Assembly: GCF_052076145.1 (NCBI RefSeq)
Contig: NZ_CP197246.1
Coordinates: 5,704,001 to 5,768,000 of the forward strand
Direction of reading: 5' to 3'
Source of the DNA: Kitasatospora sp052076145
Lineage (GTDB): Bacteria; Actinomycetota; Actinomycetes; Streptomycetales; Streptomycetaceae
Length of the DNA: 64,000 nucleotides
The notes under the pieces were generated by a model. It saw nothing but the letters and a program-made list of their open reading frames with translations. It was not told the DNA's origin and did not search any database. The position numbers were made by a program, and so were the translations under genes. Of the stretch, positions 26,224 to 37,100 are shown piece after piece; the stretch's first letter is position 1, and each line of letters opens with the position of its first letter.

Positions 26224-26949
26224 GTGACCTCGCACGACGCAAGACAGGGTGCTCACTTCGCCTTCACCGACCGGTGGGGCGGGGTGAGCACTCTGCCGTA
26301 CGGGGAGCTCAACCTCGGCGGTGCCGTGGGGGACGACCCGGTGGCCGTCCGGGAGAACCGGGCGATCGCGGCCCGGGGCCTGGGGCTCGACCCGGCGGAC
26401 GTGGTCTGGATGCACCAGGTGCACGGCGCGGACGTCGCCGTGGTGACGGAGCGCCAGCCGGTGGGCGAGGCGCCGACCGTGGACGCCGTCGTCACCGACC
26501 GGCCGCTGGTGCTGGCGGTGCTGACCGCCGACTGCACGCCCGTCCTGCTGGCCGACCCCGTCGCCCGGGTGATCGGCGCGGCGCACGCCGGCCGGCCGGG
26601 CCTCGCCGCCGGAGTCGTCCCGGCGGTCGTCCGGGCGATGACCGAGCTGGGGGCCGTACCCGCCCGGATCGTCGCGGCCACCGGCCCCGCCGTCTGCGGC
26701 CGGTGCTACGAAGTCCCGGCGGAGCTCCGCGCGGAGGTGGCGGAGCGGGTGCCCGCCGCCTGGGCCGAGACCTCCTGGGGGACGCCCGCGCTGGACGTGG
26801 CCGCCGGAGTCCGCGCGCAGCTCGCCGCAGCGGGTGTCACCGAACTGGAGTGCTCACCCGTCTGCACCCTCGAGTCGACCGATCACTTCTCCTATCGCCG
26901 CGAGCAGCGCACGGGCCGGCTCGCGAGCTACGTCTGGTTGGACAGCTGA
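26224..26949 (+). CDS. pgeF: YfiH/PgeF family protein (peptidoglycan editing / purine nucleoside phosphorylase-like)
   Basis: 241 residues, the YlmD-type laccase-domain family. Conserved pieces are DRWGGVSTLPYGELNLG, WMHQVHGADV, TADCTPVLLAD (Cys) and AAHAGRPGLAAGVVPA (His), then GPAVCGRCYEVP, which together form the metal-binding active site. Escherichia coli PgeF removes L-Ser wrongly built into muropeptides, and other members show nucleoside phosphorylase activity in vitro, so the biochemical role here is inferred. The AHAGRPG stretch has Arg-Pro where many homologues have Trp-Arg. It lies between ftsZ and ylmE, as in other actinobacteria. The start is GTG 26224. Confidence 0.88.
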   Translation: MTSHDARQGAHFAFTDRWGGVSTLPYGELNLGGAVGDDPVAVRENRAIAARGLGLDPADVVWMHQVHGADVAVVTERQPVGEAPTVDAVVTDRPLVLAVLTADCTPVLLADPVARVIGAAHAGRPGLAAGVVPAVVRAMTELGAVPARIVAATGPAVCGRCYEVPAELRAEVAERVPAAWAETSWGTPALDVAAGVRAQLAAAGVTELECSPVCTLESTDHFSYRREQRTGRLASYVWLDS

Positions 26950-26954
26950 CACTC

Positions 26955-27743
26955 ATGACGAACGACATCTACGACGCGTTCCCCGGGCGGCCGGATTTCT
27001 CCGCCGCCCTGACGGACGGGCAGCTGGCCCGGTACGAGCAGCTCGGCACCAACCTGGAGGTGGTGGAGCGCCGGATCGCCGACGCCTGCGCCGCCGCCGG
27101 GCGCCCGCGCGACGCGGTGCAGCTGGTCGTGGTCACCAAGACCTACCCGGCCGAGGACACCGCCCTGCTGGCCGCCCTCGGCGTCACCGACGTGGCGGAG
27201 AACCGCGACCAGGACGCCGCGCCCAAGGCGGAGCAGTGCAGCCGCCTGCCGCTGACCTGGCACTTCGTCGGGCAGTTGCAGACCAACAAGGTGCGTTCGG
27301 TGGTCTCGTACGCCGACCTGGTGCACTCGGTGGACCGCGCGCGGCTGGTCGAGTCGCTCTCGGCGGCGGTGCTGAAGTCGGAGCGCGCGCCGCTGGGTTG
27401 CCTGGTGCAGGTCGCGCTGGACAAGGAGGCGGGGGAGGGCGAGGGCCGGGCCGGAGTGGCACCGGAGGACGTGCTCGCGCTGGCCGACCGGATCGCCGAC
27501 ACGCCCGGCCTGCAACTGGCCGGTGTGATGACCGTCGCTCCGCTCGTCGGGCCGCTGGCCGGCGACCCTGCCAGGGCCTTCGATCGGCTGGCGGAAATCG
27601 CAACCGCCGTACGGGCGGCCCATCCTGCTGCCACGATGGTTTCCGCAGGCATGAGTGGTGACCTGGAGCAGGCCGTGGCCGCGGGAGCGACACACGTACG
27701 CGTCGGTACGGCGGTGCTCGGAGTGCGGTCACCGCTCGGGTAA
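26955..27743 (+). CDS. ylmE: YggS/YlmE family PLP-binding protein
   Basis: 262 residues. Alanine-racemase N-terminal barrel fold without the racemase C-domain. The PLP lysine lies in LVVVTKTYPAEDTALL; WHFVGQLQTNKVRSVV, the MTVAPLVGP segment and FDRLAEIATAVRA with SAGMSGDLEQAVAAGATHVR complete the family pattern. It is a pyridoxal phosphate homeostasis protein; the dcw position suggests a division link, which is not proven biochemically. The start is ATG 26955, six bases after the pgeF stop. An about 190-base gap follows before sepF. Confidence 0.9.
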   Translation: MTNDIYDAFPGRPDFSAALTDGQLARYEQLGTNLEVVERRIADACAAAGRPRDAVQLVVVTKTYPAEDTALLAALGVTDVAENRDQDAAPKAEQCSRLPLTWHFVGQLQTNKVRSVVSYADLVHSVDRARLVESLSAAVLKSERAPLGCLVQVALDKEAGEGEGRAGVAPEDVLALADRIADTPGLQLAGVMTVAPLVGPLAGDPARAFDRLAEIATAVRAAHPAATMVSAGMSGDLEQAVAAGATHVRVGTAVLGVRSPLG

Positions 27744-27935
27744 CGTCACCGGGTAGTAGATCACACTGCAGGACAAAACAGGACAGAACCTAGCAGTCGC
27801 AGCCACTCGCACGCCTGACGGACAGTCGTCCTGACGGGTCGTGGACGGACCGAACCGGTCGGTGGCGGCGGAGCCCGTGGGCGAAGGCCGCCGGTGACGG
27901 AGCCGATCCCACCACAGAGCGGAGGAGACAGGAGC

Positions 27936-28535
27936 ATGGCCGGCGCAATGCGCAAAATGGCGGTCTACCTCGGCCTCGTGGAGGACGAGACGTACGACGG
28001 CCAGGGGTACGACCCCGACGACGACTACGACACGGACCCCGAGCCGATCCGCAACGGACGTAACGAGGACCTCCAGCGGCCCGCCGCCGCGCCGGCCCCC
28101 GTCGCCCACATCGCGCCGCAGCCCGTACCGGCTGCCGTGCCGATCCGGCAGGAGACCCCGCGGATGGCACCAGTGTCGTCCATCACACCCGAACGCCGCC
28201 ACAACCTGGAGAAGAGCTCCCCGGTGATCATGCCCAAGGTCGTGAACGAACGTGAGCCCTACCGCATCACCACGCTGCACCCTCGGACCTACAACGAGGC
28301 CCGTACCATCGGGGAACAGTTCCGTGGCGGCACCCCGGTGATCATGAATCTGACCGAGATGGACGACACCGACGCGAAGCGACTCGTAGACTTCGCCGCT
28401 GGACTCGTCTTCGGTCTGCACGGCAGTATCGAGCGAGTGACGCAGAAGGTGTTCCTGCTGTCTCCTGCTAACGTCGACGTAACGGCGGAGGACAAGGCAC
28501 GGATCGCCGAGGGTGGGTTCTTCAACCAGAGCTGA
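27936..28535 (+). CDS. sepF: Cell division protein SepF
   Basis: 199 residues. An N-terminal amphipathic membrane-binding helix (MAGAMRKMAVYLGLVEDE) is followed by an acidic/proline linker and the C-terminal SepF domain (LHPRTYNEARTIGEQFRGG, then VIMNLTEMDDTDAKRLVDFA and GLVFGLHGSIERVTQKVFLL). It anchors FtsZ to the membrane; actinobacteria lack FtsA and depend on SepF. The ATG at 27936 has GGAGGAGACAGGAG directly upstream, so an upstream GTG-started extension is unlikely. Confidence 0.94.
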   Translation: MAGAMRKMAVYLGLVEDETYDGQGYDPDDDYDTDPEPIRNGRNEDLQRPAAAPAPVAHIAPQPVPAAVPIRQETPRMAPVSSITPERRHNLEKSSPVIMPKVVNEREPYRITTLHPRTYNEARTIGEQFRGGTPVIMNLTEMDDTDAKRLVDFAAGLVFGLHGSIERVTQKVFLLSPANVDVTAEDKARIAEGGFFNQS

Positions 28536-28616
28536 CCCAGCCACGACTACATGTGTGGAGCCAACGACAGTGTGTAGTGACTGACGGTTCGTCGGTCGGG
28601 GAGAGGGAAGATCGGG

Positions 28617-28907
28617 ATGGGGATCGTGTGGCTGGTGCTCTATTGGGCGCTGACGGTCTTCCTGTTGATCCTGCTCTTCCGGCTCGTCATGGACTGGGTC
28701 TTCCAGTTCGCCCGATCGTGGCAGCCGGGAAGGGCCATGGTCATGGTCCTGGAGGTCACGTACACTGCCACGGATCCGCCACTCAAGCTTCTTCGGCGAT
28801 TCATCCCGCCGTTGCGTCTCGGGGGCGTGGCGCTCGACCTGTCCTTCTTCGTACTGATGATCATTGTGTTTGTCCTGAGATCGCTCGTGCTGACTCTGCC
28901 GTCTTGA
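28617..28907 (+). CDS. YggT family membrane protein
   Basis: 96 residues with two hydrophobic helices (VLYWALTVFLLILLFRLVMD and LDLSFFVLMIIVFVLRSLVL) separated by a conserved loop containing TYTATDPPLKLLRRFIPPLR. This is the YggT/YlmG family, conserved between sepF and divIVA in Gram-positives and plastids and linked to division or nucleoid distribution. The ATG at 28617 follows GAGAGGGAAG. Confidence 0.9.
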   Translation: MGIVWLVLYWALTVFLLILLFRLVMDWVFQFARSWQPGRAMVMVLEVTYTATDPPLKLLRRFIPPLRLGGVALDLSFFVLMIIVFVLRSLVLTLPS

Positions 28908-28933
28908 GCGCTGCGACAGGATGCCGGTATGCC
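28905..28933 (+). promoter_or_regulatory. Candidate divIVA promoter
   Basis: TTGAGC (28905-28910), a 17-base spacer and TATGCC (28928-28933) overlap the yggT stop and precede the divIVA ATG by 23 bases. A separate promoter fits the high, constitutive DivIVA level known in Streptomyces. Confidence 0.45.
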
Positions 28934-28956
28934 GACGATCACGTTGAGGTGAAGAG

Positions 28957-30378
28957 ATGCCATTGTCCCCCGAGGACGTTCGGAACAAGCAGTTCACGAC
29001 CGTCCGGCTGCGTGAAGGCTACGACGAGGATGAGGTCGACGCCTTCCTCGACGAGGTCGAGGCCGAGCTGACGCGCCTCCTGCGCGAAAACGAGGACCTG
29101 CGCGCCAAGCTGGCCGCTGCGACGCGTGCCGCTGCGCAGAACCAGGCCAACATGCGCAAGGACCAGCAGCCGCAGGACGCCCGTCCGGGTGCCCCCGTGC
29201 CGGCCGCCATATCCGGGCCGCCGGTGCCGGGCCAGCAGGGCCCCGGCCAGCAGATGGGCCAGCAGCTCGGCGGCCCGCAGCAGATGGGCCAGCAGCAGAT
29301 GGGCAACCAGCCCCTCGGCCTGCCCTCCGGTGCGCCCCAGCTCCCCTCCGGCCAGGGTGGCCCGATGGGCCAGCAGCCCATGCCGCAGCAGCAGATGCAG
29401 CAGATGGGCCAGCAGCCCATGCAGCAGATGGGGCAGCAGCAGATGGGCCAGCAGCAGCACGGCCAGACCATGGGCGGCCAGCAGCAGCTGGTGCAGCCGA
29501 TGGGCGGTCAGATGCTGCAGCCGATGGGTGGCCAGATGGGCCAGCAGCCCATGCAGCAGCAGCAGATGCAGCAGATGGGCCAGCAGCAGCACGGCCAGCA
29601 GTCGATTGGCCAGACCATGGGTGGTCAGCAGCAACTGGCGCCGATGGGCGGCCCGATGGGCCAGCAGCTCGGCGGCCCGATGGGTGCCCCGATGCAGCAG
29701 CAGGGCCCCGGCGGCGACAGCGCGGCCCGTGTCCTCGCGCTCGCCCAGCAGACCGCCGACCAGGCGATCTCCGAGGCCCGGTCCGAGGCCAACAAGATCG
29801 TCGGCGAGGCCCGCAGCCGCGCCGAGGGCCTGGAGCGGGACGCCCGCGCCAAGGCCGACGCCCTGGAGCGGGACGCGCAGGAGAAGCACCGCGTGGCGAT
29901 GGGCTCCCTGGAGTCCGCCCGCGCGACGCTGGAGCGCAAGGTCGAGGACCTGCGTGCCTTCGAGCGCGAGTACCGCACCCGCCTGAAGTCGTACCTGGAG
30001 ACCCAGCTGCGTCAGCTGGAGTCGCAGGCCGACGACTCGCTCGCCCCGCCGCGGATCCCCGCCACCGCCTCGCTGCCGCCGGCCGCGTCGTCGATGGCGC
30101 CCGCCGGGTCGTCCGCGATGGGCAGCCAGCCGTCCTTCGGCGGTCAGCAGTCCTTCGGCGGCAACTCCCCGTCGTTCGGCGGCGGCAGCAGCCAGCCCTC
30201 CTTCGGTGGCCAGTCGTCCTTCGGCAGCCAGCCGAACGGTGCCGGCTCCGCAGCGCAGATGGCGCCGGTCGGGATGACCCAGCCGATGGCCGCGGTCCGT
30301 CCGCAGCCGCCGCAGCCGATGCAGCAGGCTCCGGCCCCGATGCGCGGCTTCCTCATCGACGAGGACGGCGACAACTAG
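28957..30378 (+). CDS. divIVA: Polar growth determinant DivIVA (Wag31)
   Basis: 473 residues. The N-terminal DivIVA domain (MPLSPEDVRNKQFTTVRLRE, then YDEDEVDAFLDEVEAELTRL) binds negatively curved membrane. A glutamine/methionine/glycine-rich segment at about residues 80-250 (repeated QQMGQQ and PMGGQ units) separates it from a long coiled coil (AADQAISEARSEANKI type, residues about 255-360), which drives oligomerisation. The tail is Ser/Gly/Phe-rich (SFGGQ repeats) and ends in GFLIDEDGDN. It marks hyphal tips and directs apical wall growth. The Streptomyces coelicolor protein is, as I recall, about 400 residues, so this copy is longer, mostly through the Q-rich region. GAGGTGAAGAG precedes the ATG. 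Confidence 0.96.
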   Translation: MPLSPEDVRNKQFTTVRLREGYDEDEVDAFLDEVEAELTRLLRENEDLRAKLAAATRAAAQNQANMRKDQQPQDARPGAPVPAAISGPPVPGQQGPGQQMGQQLGGPQQMGQQQMGNQPLGLPSGAPQLPSGQGGPMGQQPMPQQQMQQMGQQPMQQMGQQQMGQQQHGQTMGGQQQLVQPMGGQMLQPMGGQMGQQPMQQQQMQQMGQQQHGQQSIGQTMGGQQQLAPMGGPMGQQLGGPMGAPMQQQGPGGDSAARVLALAQQTADQAISEARSEANKIVGEARSRAEGLERDARAKADALERDAQEKHRVAMGSLESARATLERKVEDLRAFEREYRTRLKSYLETQLRQLESQADDSLAPPRIPATASLPPAASSMAPAGSSAMGSQPSFGGQQSFGGNSPSFGGGSSQPSFGGQSSFGSQPNGAGSAAQMAPVGMTQPMAAVRPQPPQPMQQAPAPMRGFLIDEDGDN

Positions 30379-30394
30379 TCGTCAGCAGTCACCA

Positions 30395-30435
30395 CGGAAG
30401 CGCCCCCACCGCCCTGAGCGATGGGGGCGCTTCCG
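30395..30435. terminator. Terminator between divIVA and the LuxR gene
   Basis: 14-bp perfect arms CGGAAGCGCCCCCA and TGGGGGCGCTTCCG with a 13-base loop begin 17 bases after the divIVA stop and end just before the stop of the convergent regulator gene. It marks the end of the dcw cluster. Confidence 0.85.
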
Positions 30436-30453
30436 CGTGCGGCCGTCCAGGGC

Positions 30454-31584
30454 CTAGTGCGAGCTGCTGAGTACGGCGGTGACGAGTTCGCGGCGGCTGT
30501 GGACGGCGAACTTGTCGAAGACCGCCGTCAGGTGCTCCTGCACGGTGTTGGCGGAGATGTGCAGCTCGTCGACGATCTGCCGGGTCGAGCTGCCCCGGAC
30601 GACGAGGGCGGCGACCCGGGTCTGGGCGTCGGTGAGGCCGTGGGCGCTGAGCAGCAGCGCGCTGACCTGGGCGGCGGGGGCCGGGCCGATCACCACGCCG
30701 ATCTGGTGACCGCCGGGGCCCCGGAGGTGGGTGGCGTGCAGGGCCAGCCACCGGCCGGACCTGCCCCGGAGGCGCAGCGTCGGTGGTGGCAGCCCGGCGG
30801 GGTCGGCGCGACCGAGCCTGGTCAGCCGGGCGGCGACCGCGCGGACGGCGATCGGGAGTTCACCGTCGGTGAGCCCGGCGAGTCCGGTGGATTCGGCGAG
30901 TCCGGCGGGTGCGGCGGGTGCGGCGGCTTCGGGATGCCCGGTGAGCTCGGCGATCCACTGCCCGGCCTCGGGGCTCACGGACAGGACGGCCAGCCGGTCG
31001 TCGAGCACGATGATGCCGGGCTCGCCCTGAGCGTCCGGGCCGGCCGGGCCGGACCCGAGGACGACGGCCCGCCGCAGCCCCTCGGCCAGGTGCGGGGCGA
31101 GCTGCCGGACGAGCGCGAGCTCCTGCTCGGTGAAGCCGTGCGGGGAGTCGGCCCGGTGCAGGCAGAGCACGCCCCAGCAGTCCGGCCCGGTGGTGAGGGC
31201 GGCCCGCAGTTCGTCGCCGAGCCCGAGCGAGGCCATGATCTCCCGGTACCGGGGGCTGGCCTGCCGGTCGCCGTGGGTCGCGTGGTCGAGCGTGGTGACC
31301 GGGTCGGCGGCCCCCGCCAGGGCGGCGAACTTGTTGACGTCCGCGCGCTCGTACTCGTTGGCGAGGAAGAGCGGGGTGGCCTCGCGCAGCGGGTCGTCGC
31401 TGAGGGCTGAGGTGAAGAGCACGGTCGCCGGGTCGACGGTGGCGAAGAACGCGGCGTCGACCGGCATGACCGTACGGAGCCTGCGGAGCGCCTCGGTGCC
31501 CAGTGCGGTGGCGTCCAGCCCGGCGTAGCAGCGCTCCACCAGGGCGGCGACCCTGTGGTGCGCGACGGCTTCTGCCATGGTCAC
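30454..31584 (-). CDS. LuxR-type transcriptional regulator with N-terminal GAF-like domain
   Basis: 376 residues. The C-terminal about 65 residues form a LuxR/GerE helix-turn-helix: GLTDAQTRVAALVVRGSSTR, then EIVDELHIS-like IVDELHISANTVQEHLTAVF and DKFAVHSRRELV. The N-terminal half resembles a GAF-like sensor (MPVDAAFFATVDPATVLFTS, PDCWGVLCLHRADSPHGFTE), joined by an Ala/Gly-rich linker to a second, PAS-like segment (GIIVLDDRLAVLSVSPEAGQ). The ligand is unknown. The GTG at 31584 has GGAG seven bases upstream; ATG 31578 is an alternative. It lies 13 bases downstream of the SnoaL-like gene and is probably co-transcribed with it. Confidence 0.85.
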   Translation of the reverse strand: MTMAEAVAHHRVAALVERCYAGLDATALGTEALRRLRTVMPVDAAFFATVDPATVLFTSALSDDPLREATPLFLANEYERADVNKFAALAGAADPVTTLDHATHGDRQASPRYREIMASLGLGDELRAALTTGPDCWGVLCLHRADSPHGFTEQELALVRQLAPHLAEGLRRAVVLGSGPAGPDAQGEPGIIVLDDRLAVLSVSPEAGQWIAELTGHPEAAAPAAPAGLAESTGLAGLTDGELPIAVRAVAARLTRLGRADPAGLPPPTLRLRGRSGRWLALHATHLRGPGGHQIGVVIGPAPAAQVSALLLSAHGLTDAQTRVAALVVRGSSTRQIVDELHISANTVQEHLTAVFDKFAVHSRRELVTAVLSSSH

Positions 31585-31597
31585 GACGTTACTCCGG

Positions 31598-32020
31598 TCA
31601 GGGCAGGTGGAGCAGCCCGAGCTGTCGCAGTAGGCCGAGTTCGTCCAGCCGGCCCCAGCGTTCGGTGATCCGGCCGTCGCGGACGCGGAAGATGTTGATG
31701 CCGGGCAGCGAGACCGTCCGGCCGGTCCCGGGGACGCCGAGCAGGCTGCCGTTCTGCACGCCGCTCGCGGTGAAGTGCTCGGTCACGAGCTCGCCCTCGC
31801 CGACGAGCAGGTGCTGGTCGCTGTGCCAGTCGGGGCAGGCGGCCCGGAACATCGCCGCGGCGGCCCGCATCCCCTCACGGTCGGCGGGCGAGCCGAACGG
31901 CGGGTCGTGGTTGACGAACTCCTCGGCGAGGTAGTCGTCGACGGCACCGAGGTCTCCCTCGGTGAACAGCGCCTGGATGAAAGCGGTCACGGTCTTCTTG
32001 TTCTGTCCGATGGTGTCCAT
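31598..32020 (-). CDS. SnoaL-like (NTF2-fold) protein
   Basis: 140 residues. The pattern TVTAFIQALFTEGDLGAVDD, EFVNHDPPFGSPADREGMRA, CPDWHSDQHLLVGEGELVTE, then the INIFRVRDGRITERWGRLDE ending, is typical of the SnoaL/ester-cyclase branch of the NTF2-like fold. Some members cyclise polyketide intermediates and many have unknown roles. No polyketide synthase is nearby, so a biosynthetic role is not supported. The adjacent LuxR-type gene probably forms a two-gene operon with it. The start is ATG 32020. Confidence 0.8.
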   Translation of the reverse strand: MDTIGQNKKTVTAFIQALFTEGDLGAVDDYLAEEFVNHDPPFGSPADREGMRAAAAMFRAACPDWHSDQHLLVGEGELVTEHFTASGVQNGSLLGVPGTGRTVSLPGINIFRVRDGRITERWGRLDELGLLRQLGLLHLP

Positions 32021-32039
32021 GACCTCAGTCTTGGACGAC

Positions 32040-32087
32040 GGCAGGGCCGCCGGAACCCCAACAATCTGGGGTTTCGACGGCCCTGCC
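32040..32087 (-). terminator. ileS terminator
   Basis: Outer arms GGCAGGGCCG and CGGCCCTGCC (10 bp), with a smaller inner stem AACCCCA / TGGGGTT, start nine bases past the ileS stop codon on the minus strand. The stem overlaps the likely promoter area of the SnoaL-like gene. Confidence 0.8.
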
Positions 32088-32095
32088 GACAGCTG

Positions 32096-35224
<3,129 letters not shown>

Positions 35225-35564
35225 CGCGGTGTCTTCCTCCGGCGGATGCGTGGACTGGCTTCCGACGGAGGGACGAGACGGCATGCCGCCCCGCGGTACC
35301 ACCCTCCTTGGCCGCAGATGGTGCTCGCGACCCACTTGTTTGGGCTTGCTGCCGGGTCTACCGGGCCCTGCGGGCCGTTCTTCCGGCGGCTCCGGGGTGA
35401 TCTTCCCGCCGCGCACACCCCCGGGCTCTCACCACCCCCGGGTCGCTCCTGGCTGCGTACGTCGGTACTCGTCCCATCTGCGCCTTGCAGGCCCAGTGTA
35501 TCGGGCCCGACAAGTGGGTTTGTGCCCCCGCGCCGGTGGTTAGCAGATGTCGATCTGGGCACAA
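35225..35564 (-). promoter_or_regulatory. T-box riboswitch leader of ileS
   Basis: On the minus strand, GGGTGGTACCGCGG at 35305-35292 is the T-box antiterminator/antisequestrator core that pairs with the 3' end of uncharged tRNA. Upstream, AGAGCCCGGG pairs with CCCGGGGGT (35420-35442) in the position of stem III, and a short hairpin at 35507-35490 (GGCCC with GGGCC, loop GATACACT) looks like the ultra-short stem I of actinobacterial T-boxes. I cannot assign the specifier codon with confidence. No terminator with a U-tract follows; instead the leader runs to the GGAGGAAG ribosome binding site, suggesting translational control. TTGTGC-N16-TAACCA (35564-35537) is a possible promoter. Confidence 0.85.
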
Positions 35565-35651
35565 CTTGGTCAGCACCAGGGCGGCACCCCGACGGGATCA
35601 TTCGGTGGCGGCTGCTCGGGTGGGATCGATATGAGGCATCGGTATGTCCCG

Positions 35652-35680
35652 TTGTGACCGGATTCGATGGGGATTATCGT
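35652..35680 (+). promoter_or_regulatory. Candidate promoter of the DksA-like gene
   Basis: TTGTGA (35652-35657), a 17-base spacer and TATCGT (35675-35680) lie about 60 bases upstream of the ATG at 35743, in the divergent region shared with the ileS T-box. Confidence 0.35.
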
Positions 35681-35742
35681 TCCGGCACCGGAGACCGCCG
35701 GGAACCGGCGGTTCGATTCGTTCGTGAATGAGGTCGAAAGCC

Positions 35743-36330
35743 ATGACTGAGAAGGCAACCGGCGCTGGCACAGCCACCAAGCCGGCACGCAAGGTCGTGG
35801 CGGGCGACTCAGGGGAGGGGACCGTGAGCACTACACGGCGTAAGACCGGCACCACCGGACGGGTCGCGGCCACCAGCCGCACCCACGTCAACGCGGGGAC
35901 CGGTGCGAGGGGCGGCGGCGCCGAGTCGGTCGACCCGGCCGAGCTGCCCGTACGCCCCGGGGAGGAGCCCTGGACGGCGGCGGAGGTGGTCGAGCTGCAC
36001 GCCGAGCTCAACTCCGAGCTCGAGCGGCTCACCGCCGAGATCGACGCCTCCGAGGCGGCGATCACCGGCCTGATGCGGGACTCCAACGACGGCGCAGGTG
36101 ACGACCAGGTCGACGCCGGCACGAAGAACATCAACCGCGAGAGTGAGGTCGCGCTCGCCAACAACGCCCGCGACAGCCTCGCCCAGACCGAGCGCGCCCT
36201 GGCCCGCCTGGAGGGCGTCGGCTTCGGCGTCTGCGAGTCCTGCGGCCAGGCCGTCGGCAAGGCGCGCCTCCAGGCCTTCCCCCGGGCCACCCTGTGCGTG
36301 CAGTGCAAGTCCAAGCAGGAACGCAGGTAG
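35743..36330 (+). CDS. TraR/DksA-type zinc finger protein
   Basis: 195 residues. A basic Lys/Arg/Thr-rich N-terminal third (about 60 residues), a central coiled-coil-like region (VVELHAELNSELERLTAEID, then ARDSLAQTERALARLEG) and a C-terminal C4 zinc finger: CESCG, 17 residues, CVQC. An acidic loop with DDQVDAG near the coiled-coil tip resembles the DksA acidic motif. DksA-like proteins bind the RNA polymerase secondary channel and modulate transcription. The N-terminal extension is unlike Escherichia coli DksA and typical of the actinobacterial proteins. ATG 35743 has GAGG nine bases upstream; an in-frame ATG at 35728 is less likely. Confidence 0.85.
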   Translation: MTEKATGAGTATKPARKVVAGDSGEGTVSTTRRKTGTTGRVAATSRTHVNAGTGARGGGAESVDPAELPVRPGEEPWTAAEVVELHAELNSELERLTAEIDASEAAITGLMRDSNDGAGDDQVDAGTKNINRESEVALANNARDSLAQTERALARLEGVGFGVCESCGQAVGKARLQAFPRATLCVQCKSKQERR

Positions 36331-36350
36331 GCAGGCCGCCGGGGCCGGCA

Positions 36351-36381
36351 CCAGGGGCGCACCGGTTGCGTGCGCCCCTGG
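36351..36381. repeat. Palindrome CCAGGGGCGCAC-N7-GTGCGCCCCTGG
   Basis: A perfect 12-bp inverted repeat, 20 bases after the DksA-like gene stop. Its right half plus loop is identical over 20 bases to 21379-21398 in the murD-ftsW gap. It may act as a terminator here, but the shared sequence suggests a dispersed repeat family. Confidence 0.6.
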
Positions 36382-36514
36382 ACGGGCGGGCGGGGCGTTG
36401 CCGTACGCTCGACCCGGTAACGTCGGCCCACAGGCAGCGGAGCTGATCATCAGTACGCCAGGTTCCCCCCAGACCCAGGACGAGTCCGTCCCGACCGCGC
36501 TCCCGGAGGGTGTC

Positions 36515-37066
36515 GTGGAGCAGTCGTCGGTCGACGAAGCCGCCGCCGCGGAGACCGTGCGGCGCCGCCGCGTCGGTGTGCTCCTGGTGGTGGCGCTGCT
36601 CGCCTACGTGATCGACCTGGGCAGCAAGCTGCTGGTCGTCGCCCGGCTGGAGGGCCACCAACCGATCGGGGTGCTCGGCGACGTCGTCACCCTCCAGGTG
36701 ATCCGCAACGCCGGAGCCGCCTTCGGGATGGGCCAGGCGATGACCATCGTCTTCACGATGATCGCCGCCGCCGTGATCGTGGTGATCTGGCGGATCGCCC
36801 GCCGCCTCTACAGCCTCCCCTGGGCGATCGCGCTGGGCCTGCTGCTCGGCGGCGCCTTCGGCAACCTCACCGACAGGATCTTCCGCTCGCCCGGGGTCTT
36901 CCGGGGGCACGTGGTGGACTTCATCTCCGTCCAGCACTTCGCGGTCTTCAACCTCGCCGACTCGGCCATCGTCTGCGGCGGAATCCTGGTCGTCCTGCTC
37001 TCCTTCCGGGGCAGCAACCCGGACGGCTCGACCCACCAGACCACCAAGGCCGGACCGGCGGAGTGA
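36515..37066 (+). CDS. lspA: Prolipoprotein signal peptidase LspA
   Basis: 183 residues from GTG 36515. It cleaves signal peptides from diacylglyceryl-modified prolipoproteins. Four membrane helices are visible (VGVLLVVALLAYVIDLGSKL being the first), with VIRNAGAAFGMG, GGAFGNLTDRIFRSPG and HVVDFISV followed by FNLADSAIVCGG; the two catalytic aspartates lie in LTDR and NLADS. GTG 36515 has GGAGGG five bases upstream. The frame is open much further upstream, and the sequence ELIISTPG encoded before it resembles the N-terminus of other streptomycete LspA proteins, so a CTG at 36443 is an alternative start. Confidence 0.9.
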   Translation: MEQSSVDEAAAAETVRRRRVGVLLVVALLAYVIDLGSKLLVVARLEGHQPIGVLGDVVTLQVIRNAGAAFGMGQAMTIVFTMIAAAVIVVIWRIARRLYSLPWAIALGLLLGGAFGNLTDRIFRSPGVFRGHVVDFISVQHFAVFNLADSAIVCGGILVVLLSFRGSNPDGSTHQTTKAGPAE

Positions 37067-37100
37067 AGGCCGGGCTCTCCCGTCCGGCATACTCGTACGG

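Noticed and set aside
30454..32020. LuxR regulator and SnoaL-like gene as part of an antibiotic cluster
   Set aside because: No biosynthetic gene lies nearby; the flanks are divIVA and ileS.
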